A DNA stretch of 11,868 bases from Parvularia atlantis (Eukaryota > Opisthokonta > Rotosphaerida): NCBI GenBank assembly GCA_943704415.1, contig CALSCO010001223.1:1-11868 (forward strand), in the 5' to 3' direction. The notes under the pieces were generated by a model that was given only the letters and a program-made list of their open reading frames with translations, had not been told where the DNA came from and did not search any database. Below are positions 1-6,900 of this stretch, one piece after another. How positions within the stretch are numbered: position 1 is the first letter of the stretch; every line of letters begins with the position of its first letter. Both the position numbers and the translations under genes were made by a program.

Positions 1-50
1 GGGGGGGGGCGTGAGCACAAGGCGTCGGCGCGGCGAGCGTGCGGGCGCAC
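1..50 (-). other. Partial RPL7 intron at window edge
   Basis: GTGCGC donor at 50-45 directly after the codons for Leu-Thr and the first base of the next codon. No AG acceptor exists in these 50 bases, so the intron and the remaining C-terminal exon lie outside. A CTCAC branch-like motif followed by a C-run (G9 at 1-9 on plus) suggests the acceptor is just beyond the edge. Confidence 0.75.
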
Positions 51-1056
51 CAGTCAGGGGCACGCGCTGCTTGTTGACCTTGCCGTAGCCGCGCTTGTAC
101 ACGAGTTCCCGCACCGACTTGAGGTTCGGGTAGCTGCGGCGGCGCGCTGAGCCTCGTCGTGCCGACAGCCACACGCGACGCGCACCCGTAAGCGAGGTAG
201 GGCTCGGCGAGGCGCAGCATGTTGATCGTCGCCTTGTTGAGCTTGACGAAGACGCCGTTGTGGATCTGCAGCAGGCGCAGCAGCTGCAGGATCTTGCGCG
301 TCTTGGGCGCGACACCGTTGATGCTGCGGTTTGCACGCACGCGCGCGCGCGGAGCGTCAGCCGTGCGACCCGTCGTCGTTGTCGTCGTGAGCGCGCGCAC
401 CCGCGGATGCGGACGACAAACGCCAGCTTGGCCTCGCCGGGCACGTAGAAGTTGCCGGCGGCCTTGGCCTCGCGCTTGAGGCGGATCTCGTCGCGCTCGC
501 GCGCGCGGTACTCGGCGACGTACTTCTCGGCCCGCTTGAAGACCTCCTCGCGCTTGGCCGCGCGCTTCTTCTTGGCCTCGGCGCCCTCGGCCGCCTTCTG
601 CTCCACCGTCTTGACGGCCTTCTTCCGCTTCTTGAGCAGCGTCTCGGGCACCGTCGCCTTCTTGGCGGGCGCGGCGGCGGCCTGCGCGTTGTCGTGAGCG
701 GGATTGCGGTACCGTGCGGCGCAAGCGCACCTTGGCCGGCGCCTTGGCCGGGGCCGCGACGGCGGCGGCGGCGGCGGGCTTGGCCGGTGCGGGCGTCGTG
801 GCGGCGGCGGCGGGCTTGGGCTGCAGCGCGTGTGCGGGTCAGCCACAGAGAGAGAGAGAGAGAATTCGCTGCCGCGCGCTGTGCCTCCGGCCACCCCCAT
901 CCGCGCCATCCACGCCATCCATCCAGCCATCCAGCCATCCGTGCGGCCATCAGGGGGGGAATGTGCGGTGCGTGTGGCGTGCGGGTGTGGGGCGTGCGGC
1001 GGTGCGCGTGGCGGTCGAGGGTTGAGGGCTGGGTTTGGTGACAGACGTACGGCCAT
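51..1056 (-). CDS. RPL7: 60S ribosomal protein L7 (uL30 family), C-terminal end outside window
   Basis: Structural protein of the large cytosolic ribosomal subunit. Five coding exons read on the minus strand: 1056-1051, 820-731, 681-401, 323-186 and 133-51. The introns are 230, 49, 77 and 52 bp, and a fifth opens at position 50 and runs off the window. The joined frame is uninterrupted for 199 residues. It contains the family's [11 protein letters not shown] start region (near residue 43), [19 protein letters not shown] (about 108-126), the L30-signature stretch [18 protein letters not shown], and [18 protein letters not shown] near the right-hand end. The family is usually about 245-250 aa, so roughly the last quarter is missing. 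The start chosen is ATG GCC followed directly by a GTACGT donor, giving Met-Ala joined to Pro-Lys-Pro. This is the least certain part, because no other upstream ATG gives a clean in-frame donor. Residues 3-41 are almost only Ala, Pro, Lys, Thr and Val, which is atypical for L7. Family assignment is very secure. Confidence 0.95.
731..820 (-). other. Symmetric 90-bp exon of RPL7 encoding an Ala/Pro/Lys-rich tail
   Basis: This exon is exactly 30 codons long and is bounded by phase-0 introns on both sides (acceptor CTGCAG before it, donor GTGCGC after it). It encodes only Pro, Lys, Ala, Thr and Val, a composition like histone H1 tails. Skipping it would leave a normal-looking L7 N terminus (Met-Ala joined to Ala-Ala-Ala-Pro-Ala-Lys-Lys) with the frame kept. 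The frame and splice signals are seen in the sequence. Any alternative splicing is inference. Confidence 0.75.
847..862. repeat. (AG)8 simple repeat in RPL7 intron 1
   Basis: Eight perfect AG units. On the transcribed minus strand this is a (CT)8 polypyrimidine tract just upstream of the putative branch point and acceptor, so it may help 3' splice-site definition. Length polymorphism is likely for such a repeat. Confidence 0.9.
897..940. repeat. CCATCC minisatellite-like tract in RPL7 intron 1
   Basis: Six CCATCC units spaced by 0-3 bases, some overlapping (units start at 897, 906, 915, 919, 927 and 935). On the minus strand it reads as GGATGG repeats and produces several chance ATG codons, which explains a spurious Gly/Trp-rich open frame there. 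Confidence 0.85.
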
Positions 1057-1118
1057 GGCTATTGCCGAAAGAGAACGTGTATTACGCAACCACCCCTCGA
1101 CCGTCGCGAACCCACACG
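1057..1118 (-). promoter_or_regulatory. 62-bp intergenic spacer: GSTK-like 3' UTR and RPL7 promoter/5' UTR
   Basis: Only 62 bp separate the stop codon of the upstream minus-strand gene from the L7 ATG. No TATA box or AATAAA is visible. A pyrimidine-rich run, TTCTCTTTC on the minus strand (about 1066-1074), lies just before the ATG. It resembles the pyrimidine starts often seen at ribosomal protein gene transcripts. The transcript end of one gene and the start of the next must overlap or nearly touch. Confidence 0.5.
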
Positions 1119-2092
1119 TCACAGACGCGCGGGCGGCTCGACGCCGAGCTCGTGGGCGATGACGTGCAGGCGATCCGAGCCAAAATACATCGTCGGCGCG
1201 TCGGCCCTGCGGCCCGTCGGCCAGACGTACATCGTCGGCGCTGCGGCGCGCGCGCATCAGCACAGCACGGCAATGCGAGCGCGTACCGCCAAACGCCCCA
1301 CGCTTGACGGCCTCGTCGCTCGCGGCCTTGAGGCGGTCCTTGATCGGCTGTGTCTGCGCGGCCGCGGCGAGCGCGTCGAAGGCCGCCGGCGTGAGCACGC
1401 CCGGCACGAGCGCGGCCCTGACGACGGCCGGCTGGGCGATGTCGCGGCCCTCGGCCCAGTACGCGTTAAACAGGGCTGCTCGCGCCGCCGTCAGCAGCCC
1501 TCGCGCGGCCACACCCCGCGCGCACCGAGTGACGCCCGCGTCAGCGTGTCGTGGTCGTGCGCGTCCGATGCGTCCATCGCCGTGAGCAGGCGCATGACCG
1601 CGATCGTGTTGGTCGGGAAGTTGGCCGGTATCGTCAGCGGCAGGTTGTAGTACAGCTTGCACGAGTTCTGCAGGTCCTGCTCGCGCCGCGCCGTCGTCAG
1701 CGCCGGGGAAGACGTGCGACTGTGCGCTCGCTCGCCTTGGCCATGTACGCGCCCTTGAACGGGTTGGTCGCGGGCGGCTTGTTGTCGGTGGCCTGTCGCG
1801 CGGGCGTGAGCGCGCTCGATGCGGCACGGCACGGCTCACTGCCATCACGCCGCCCAGGAAGAACGGCCGCAGGCGCAGCTCGACGTCCCATTTGGGCCTG
1901 CCGCGCGCGTGTGGTGGTTCAGCGCTGCGCGCGACAGTGCGCGTATCGCCACGCCACCGAAGCCGCGCCAGCGCCGTCACACCCAGGTACGAGTACGGGC
2001 TGACAATGTCGTAGAACACCTGTGGCGCGCGCGTTAGCGGCGGCGGTGCGCGCGGCCGTCCGCGGCGCGCGCACCTCGATCTTCCCCCGCAT
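1119..2092 (-). CDS. Kappa-class glutathione S-transferase / HCCA-isomerase-like (DsbA fold) protein
   Basis: Probable glutathione-dependent enzyme of the DSBA-like thioredoxin-fold superfamily (GST kappa, 2-hydroxychromene-2-carboxylate isomerase). Seven exons on the minus strand: 2092-2075, 2019-1958, 1897-1840, 1792-1736, 1676-1526, 1475-1287 and 1240-1119. Introns are 55, 60, 47, 59, 50 and 46 bp. The joined product is 218 aa, normal for the family at about 215-225. Key motifs are VSPYSYLG (residues 12-19; S13 is the expected catalytic serine), RPFFLGGVM (37-45), NKPPATNPFKGAYMAKDL (50-67), P-A-N-F-P-T-N-T in the helical domain, GAFGAPTMYVW (177-185) and GSDRLH (199-204), which binds glutathione in this family. 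Compartment is unclear: no signal peptide, no obvious peroxisomal C-terminus (it ends ARL, which is at best weakly PTS1-like). One intron begins with GC instead of GT. Family assignment is secure; substrate unknown. Confidence 0.93.
1186..1241. repeat. 14-bp direct repeat, 42 bp apart, in the GST-kappa-like gene
   Basis: TACATCGTCGGCGC occurs at 1186-1199 and again at 1228-1241 on the plus strand. On the coding strand both copies encode Pro-Thr-Met-Tyr preceded by Ala, so APTMY appears twice 14 residues apart (179-183 and 193-197). The second copy overlaps the 3' splice site of the last intron (intron ends at 1241). Confidence 0.85.
1677..1735 (-). other. GC-AG intron in the GST-kappa-like gene
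   Basis: The conserved protein junction Y-M-A-K / D-L-Q fixes this intron. The exon ends at AAG (1736) and the intron begins GCGAGC instead of GTGAGC. It has a GCTGACG branch-like motif and ends GAGCAG. No GT donor nearby keeps the conserved residues. GC-AG introns are a known minor class of U2 introns. Confidence 0.85.
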
Positions 2093-2362
2093 GCTGGTCA
2101 CGTGCGTCACGCTGTCGAGCTGTTACCAAGGGAACCGAGTTGACCAATTACGTCCACCGCCGCTTTCCCTAGGCGACTTCGTCCATGACAGCGCGCGCGC
2201 GTCGCCGTATGATCCGCTGAGCTCGGTTCCCGTATGTCAGCGAAGCCCTCATCAGTGGAAGATTCCGGCAGAACTACCCCGGGCCGCCCTTCCCCGTGCG
2301 TGCCCAACGCTGTCTTCTCTCCGCATTTGCATATCAGCGCTGGGTCCACAGCAGAAGCGCTT
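2093..2362 (-). promoter_or_regulatory. Intergenic region: SDR 3' end and GST-kappa-like promoter
   Basis: 270 bp between the SDR stop and the GST-kappa-like ATG, with no credible gene. A palindromic CACGTG E-box lies at 2099-2104, only 7 bp upstream of the ATG. A CCAAT box (CCAAT on plus, ATTGG in gene sense) lies at 2144-2148. No AATAAA is visible after the SDR stop; the only AT-rich patch is around 2322-2335. Regulatory roles are inferred from motif identity only. Confidence 0.4.
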
Positions 2363-3374
2363 TCACCACGCGATCGGCTGGCGCTTGCGGAAGAAGCCGC
2401 CGCGCGGGCCGTCATCAGGCAGCGTGGCGAGCCACACGACGGTGTCGGAGCCCTGCTCGGGCGTGAGCGGGGCCTTGGCGCCGCCGGTCATCGAGCGCGA
2501 CATGTCGGTCTGTGCCTAGGTCAGCCAACGGCTCGGGCGCGCGCTGCACGGGTCCGCGCACCGCCACGAAGCCCGGGCAGACCGAGTTGACGAGGATGTT
2601 GTCGCCCTTGACCTCGGCGCTGACGATGCGCGTGACGCCGTTGAGCGCGACCTGTGGCGCGGGCGGGGTTGGCCGTCCGTGCACGCGCCGCCGTTGTCGC
2701 ACCTTGGAGAGGCGGTAAGGCACAAAGCGGCCAAACATGTCGCTCAGCTGCGCCATGCCCGTGCTCACGTTGACGATGCGGCCGTACCTGTTCTGCGTGC
2801 GCGCGCGTGCCGGGCGGGCGGGCTGTCAGCAGGCAATACGCAGCGCGGAAGACGCGCGGCGCGCACCTGCTTCATCATCGGCACGAACGCCTGGCACATG
2901 CGCAGCGTGCCGAGCGTGTTGGTCTCGAACGCGGCACGCACGTTGTCGAGGTTGGTCGTGAGGAACGAGCCCGAGTCGCTCGTGCTCTGCGCGGGCGCTG
3001 GCGGTCAGCACGCCGTTCACATGTGGCGAGGCCGTTCGCGCACGATGCCCGCGTTGTTGATCAGCACGTCGGCACGGCTGTACTTGGCCGCCACCCAGTC
3101 GCGCAGCGCCGCGACGCTCTCGTCCGAGCTGACGTCGAGCTGGTGCGCGACCACTGCGCCGCTCCGTCGTCAGCGCCAATGTCGCTGACCAAGCACCGCG
3201 CCGCGCACCGTTCGACAGGCCCTTATCGCGCAGCTCCTTGACGCGCAGCTCGCCCTGCGCCGCGTCGCGCGCGCCGAGCACGACGGCCCATTCGGGGTTC
3301 TGGCGCGCGAGCAGCTCGACCGTGGCGAGGCCGATGCCCCGATTCGCACCCGAGACGATCGCGACGCGTGACAT
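2363..3374 (-). CDS. Short-chain dehydrogenase/reductase, carbonyl-reductase type
   Basis: NAD(P)H-dependent oxidoreductase with a Rossmann fold, probably cytosolic, reducing carbonyl substrates. Six exons on the minus strand: 3374-3209, 3153-3044, 2986-2867, 2792-2703, 2651-2562 and 2509-2363. Introns are 55, 57, 74, 51 and 52 bp. The 240-aa product has the cofactor motif SGANRGIG (residues 8-15), G-A-R-D after the second strand (favouring NADP), L-D-V (61-63), NNAG (88-91), the helix Asn N115, V-N-V-S-T (139-143), catalytic Y158-x3-K162 (YRLSK) and CPGFVATDM (187-195), the PG motif of the family. The usual second Ser of V-S-S is Thr143. The start at MSRVAIVSG was chosen because it abuts the first strand. 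An in-frame ATG at 3446 would add 24 residues. It diverges from the giant coiled-coil gene. SDR assignment is secure; the substrate is not known. Confidence 0.94.
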
Positions 3375-3435
3375 CAGTGACGATCGGACTGACTGAGACA
3401 GATGCGTGACCGCTTCACCGGTAGTATTCGAGGAG

Positions 3436-3450
3436 CAGTGTGACACACTG
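3436..3450. promoter_or_regulatory. 15-bp perfect palindrome, candidate operator
   Basis: CAGTGTG-A-CACACTG: two perfect 7-bp arms around a single central base, 61 bp upstream of the preferred SDR ATG. Such dyads are typical binding sites of dimeric transcription factors. It overlaps the alternative upstream SDR ATG at 3446, which argues that it is promoter or UTR and not coding. Confidence 0.5.
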
Positions 3451-3523
3451 GCACAAACGACTTATGCACACTGAGTCGCAGCTGCGCAAAGAGTTGCGAT
3501 GCGCAAGACACATTTCAGTGTCA

Positions 3524-3558
3524 GCGCAGGTGTACGCGCAGGTGTACGCGCAGGTGTC
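3524..3558. repeat. 12-bp tandem repeat carrying three CAGGTG E-boxes
   Basis: GCGCAGGTGTAC is present twice exactly, then a partial third copy (GCGCAGGTGTC). Each copy carries CAGGTG, so three E-box cores (CANNTG) sit 12 bp apart, slightly more than one helical turn. Candidate cluster of bHLH-factor sites in the shared promoter. Confidence 0.7.
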
Positions 3559-3800
3559 AGTGAGCGGCCACCGAGAGCGAGCGAGTTAGACGCAGCACGA
3601 GCGCACACCGGCTGCGCAAGCGCCGCACGTACCGGACGCGGAGCAGCGGGCAACAACTAGATTGTTTGCCACGCATGACTTGGTGCGCTCGACCAAAATC
3701 CTCGTGCTCGTGCTGTGCAGGCTGCAGGTCGCAGCAGGCCGCTGCGCCCCACATGCGCAAGCAATCCGCACCGCGCCTTAACCCTCGTGACATCGTGTCG

Positions 3801-3903
3801 ATGCGAGCCACCCTCTCCGGCAGCGTCCTTGGCGCACTGCGACCGACGCAGGCACTTGCTCGGCGCGCTCACATCACCGTTACCATCGCAGTGACAACTG
3901 TCC
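3801..3903 (+). other. Candidate first coding exon of the giant coiled-coil gene
   Basis: The secure coding sequence begins at 3949 after a TAG acceptor and has no ATG of its own; a TGA closes its frame upstream. ATG 3801 reads 34 codons to a GTAGAG donor, then a 45-bp intron gives the right phase. Against it: many more A/T third positions than in the rest of the gene, and a weak donor. In-frame ATGs at 3753 and 3675 would extend it. A rival model joins ATG ACT TG (3675-3682, good GTGCGC donor) to an AAG acceptor ending at 3943. Confidence 0.35.
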
Positions 3904-6900
3904 GTAGAGTCTGAGTGACGTTCGCAACAGTTGTGCACTGAAGGTTAGTCCTGGAGGACGCGTTCGACCGGGCGGCGGGACCGCGCGCCTTCGCCGAGGC
4001 GGGCGCGTTCGGCGTGCTCGACGCGGCCACGGACGACACCAAGGCGCTGTGGCACCGCGCGTTCCAGGCCGCGGCGGCCCGCGCGCGCGACCACGCTCTC
4101 GCGCTGCAGGGCGAGCGGCAGCGGCACCGCGAGACGCAGCTGCGCGCGCAGCAGGTGCGGGGTGCAGCGGGCAGCCGTGCCGCTGCAGCCCTGATCGCGG
4201 CGTGGGCGGAACGTGCAGCTCGCTCGCACGCTCGAGGAGGAGCGCAAGCGCACGCGCGCCCTGCTCAACGAGCCGCTCGCGGCGGCCGAGCTCGCGGCGC
4301 GCCATCGCGCCCAGTGCGCCGCCCGCTCCCCGTCCCGCACCGCGTCGACGCTGACGTGCCGCGTGTGCAGGATCGCACGCCTCGAGGCCGACGTGACGGC
4401 GCTGCAGCGGCAGGACGAGGAGCATCGGCGGCAGCTCGCGGCCCGCGACGCGCACGCGCTCGAGCTGCAGATCGACCGCGCCAACACGCAGGCGCAGGCC
4501 GACGAGCTGCGTGCCGAACTTGCACGCGTCACGGCAGCCGCGCGCCAGCTGCAGCTGCACAACGCCGAGGTGCGGCGGCTCATCTTTGTGCCGTTCGCTC
4601 TTTTGACCCAACACCACGCAGCTTGCAACGCAGATAGCCGGCCAGCACCGCCAGCGCGACGCCCACGAGGGCCTGGTCCGCGCGCTGCAGGAGCAGCTGG
4701 CGCACCACAAGGCCGTCCTCGGCGACCAGGTGTGCGGCCGCGCCTGTACACAGCCGCGCGTGCTGACCGCGCGCAGGCCTCGCGCTGGGACCTCGTGCAG
4801 CCGGTGCCGTCCAACGGCGACCGTGCAGCCGAGCTCGCGCAGTGCGACGTCGTAAGCCGCAGCGGCGGATGGTGGGCTCACGCGCTTTTTTCAGGGAGCT
4901 CGTCAAGACTTCCAAGGCGCTCGCTGAGCGCCAGGTGGAGGTCGCTTCGCTGCACGAGCACATGGCCGCCGCCGAGCATTCCCAGTATGCGCGCACTTTG
5001 ACGGCACATGCTCGTGCTGACCCGCATCGCAGCCGCGCGCAGCTGGACGCGCAGCAGACGCAGCACGCCGCCGCACTGCAGGCTGCCGCGCAGCACAACG
5101 CAGCCGTGCGCCGCCGGCGCGGTCTGCGCTGCCTCTGAGCCCTCGCGCAGGTCCTCGAGCGTCTCCGCGAGCGCGAGGCGCAGGTGCAGCGGCTGCAGGA
5201 GGCCGAGCGCGCCGCCGCGGCTCGGGCGAGCGACATCCAGCAGCACAAGGAGACGCGCGACAGGGTGCGGGCCGCCTGCCTCTGTCCGCCCTTGGCGCGC
5301 CGTACTGAGAGGAGCGTGCTGCACAGGAAGTGGAGGCGATCCGCGAGTCGCTGCGCAGCTACATGCTCATCGCCGAGCAGCAGCAGACGCATCACGCGGC
5401 CGAGCTCGCGCGGCTCACGCGTCTGCACGCGGTGCGTCGCTGCCCGTGGTGTCCTGCTGCCCTGACGTGTCTGCCTAGACGCTCGTGCAGGACAAGGAGG
5501 ACACGCTGCAGCTGCTCACGGCCGAGCTGCACAAGGTGTGCCGCGCTCATGGCGCGTACCACCCTCTCACACGGCCGCCGCAGGAGATCCTGCGCAGGGA
5601 GCCGCTTGAGGCGCTCGTCGTCTCGTTCAAGGTCGACATCGGCACGCTCACCGATGACAACGACAAGTGCAAGTCGCTCCTGCAGACGATCGAGCAGCGA
5701 GTACGACGAGCCCCCCGCACGCCGGTCCCAGCCTAAGCACGTGTTGCGCGCGCAGAACGCGGCCAGTATGCGCCTCATCGACAAGCTTGCAGCCGATGAG
5801 AGCATCCCACGGGCCACGCGCGACACCGTCATGCGCGTGCGCGCCCTGCTCTCCGTCGCGGTCACCGCCGACCAGGTGCGCGACGCCGCACCGCGCACTG
5901 CAGCACTCTGACACGCTCGCAGGTGTACGAGCTCAACACGCTGCGCACCGCGCTCGCCGACGAGACGAAGCGGCGTCGGCAAGCCGAGGAGCAGGCGGCC
6001 ACGTACGCCATGGCGCTGGTCGACCGCACGGGCGCGGCGCAGCTGCCACCGGCGCTGGCGGGCACGCCGCTCACGAGCACTGCGCGCGCCGACGTCGAGC
6101 TGTGGAGCAGCGACGCCGACACGCTCGTCGCGGCATCACCGACCACCGCCAATGGCACTCAGCCGAACGGGTCGCGCACCGCAAGCCCGCTCGACGACGT
6201 CCCCGCGCGACTGCAGGAGTACGGCACCGTGCGTCTATGCATTGCGTCCTCGCTTGCACTGACAGTGCGCCCGCCCGCAGAAGTCGGTCCAGGCGCTTGA
6301 GACGTACAACCGCCAGCTGCTGGACCTCGTCGAGCTGCTCAACACGCGTCTGCGCACGGTTGAGAAGGCGCACGGCGGCGACCTGCGGCGGCTCGACGAC
6401 GTGCTGCGGACGGCCAAGGCCGAGGCGCTGCGGGTACAGGGCGCGCTGGAAGCGGAGCTGCGCGCCGAGCGGGCCAAGGCGCAGCGCATGCAGGAGCGGC
6501 AACGCGCGACAGTCCTGCGCTATCGGTGCGTCTGCTGTCCCCCTGCCACACGGCCGCCGCTGACTACGCGTGCGCAGGGGCCTGCTGGCTGATGTGCAGC
6601 GCTCGCTCCTCATGCTGCGCGCTGAGCACCAGGAGCTGCGCCAGCACGCGGCCACGATGCTCACGGGAGCGCGGGCGGCGCTCGATCAAGCTGTGCGCCC
6701 GGCCGCACCAGCACCTGCTGACGACGTACATCAACAGCTGCGAGCGATCGCGAATGCCAACGCGCGCCTGCTCCAGGAGCGTGACGAGCACGCTGCGCGC
6801 GTGCGCGACCTCGAGCTTGCGGTCGTGGCACTGCAGCGCAACGATGCGGACGTGGTCTCGGCGCGCCAGCGCGTCGCTGAGCTTAAGGCGTCGCTCGCGG

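Larger units (their letters stand above)
821..1050 (-). other. Long first intron of RPL7
   Basis: At 230 bp this is about four times longer than the other introns here. It has a GTACGT donor next to the Met-Ala codons, a CTGAC branch-like motif at about 836-840 and a CTGCAG acceptor at 821-826. It holds a C/A-rich stretch on the minus strand (about 970-1016), six CCATCC units and an (AG)8 tract that reads as a CT polypyrimidine tract on the minus strand. Long first introns are common in fungal ribosomal protein genes. Its 5' boundary depends on the start-codon choice. Confidence 0.6.
3375..3800. promoter_or_regulatory. Divergent promoter region between SDR and giant coiled-coil gene
   Basis: About 430 bp separating divergently transcribed genes. 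It is less GC-extreme than the coding DNA. It holds a 15-bp palindrome (3436-3450), three CAGGTG boxes in a 12-bp tandem repeat (3524-3558) and repeated CACTG/CAGTG pentamers (3375, 3436, 3446, 3469, 3516 and 3558, with more further right at 3835, 3889 and 3936). No TATA box stands out. In-frame ATGs for the plus-strand gene occur at 3675 and 3753, so part of this stretch may be 5' UTR or coding. Confidence 0.5.

Noticed and set aside
897-940. CRISPR-like or mobile-element repeat
   Set aside because: The units are 6 bp with 0-3 bp gaps, a simple repeat; no spacers, inverted ends or transposase.
357-950. 197-aa minus-strand open frame with Gly/Trp and Arg-rich stretches
   Set aside because: Crosses RPL7 introns and is in a different frame from the L7 exons; the Trp run comes from the CCATCC repeat.
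821-1050. C/D-box snoRNA in RPL7 intron 1
   Set aside because: Only a degenerate C box (CTGATGG) is seen, and the nearest CTGA is over 100 nt away; no C'/D' pair or terminal stem.
694-1162. Plus-strand open frames of 103-152 aa
   Set aside because: Antisense to RPL7 exon 2 and intron 1, low complexity, no conserved features.
2022-2519. 165-aa plus-strand open frame over the GST/SDR spacer
   Set aside because: Covers the GST first exon and the SDR last exon on the opposite strand; no family resemblance.
3801-3903. Mitochondrial targeting peptide on the giant protein
   Set aside because: The Arg/Ala/Ser composition fits loosely, but the exon itself is uncertain and a long cytosolic-type coiled coil follows.
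4588-4621. 34-bp intron with donor at GTGCCG
   Set aside because: An in-phase GTGCGG donor at 4570 gives a 52-bp intron matching all the others.
4852-4898. Intron with GTAAGC donor and GGAG acceptor
   Set aside because: Donor GTGCGA at 4842 with the TTTTTTCAG acceptor ending at 4894 fits the phase and the local splice style much better.
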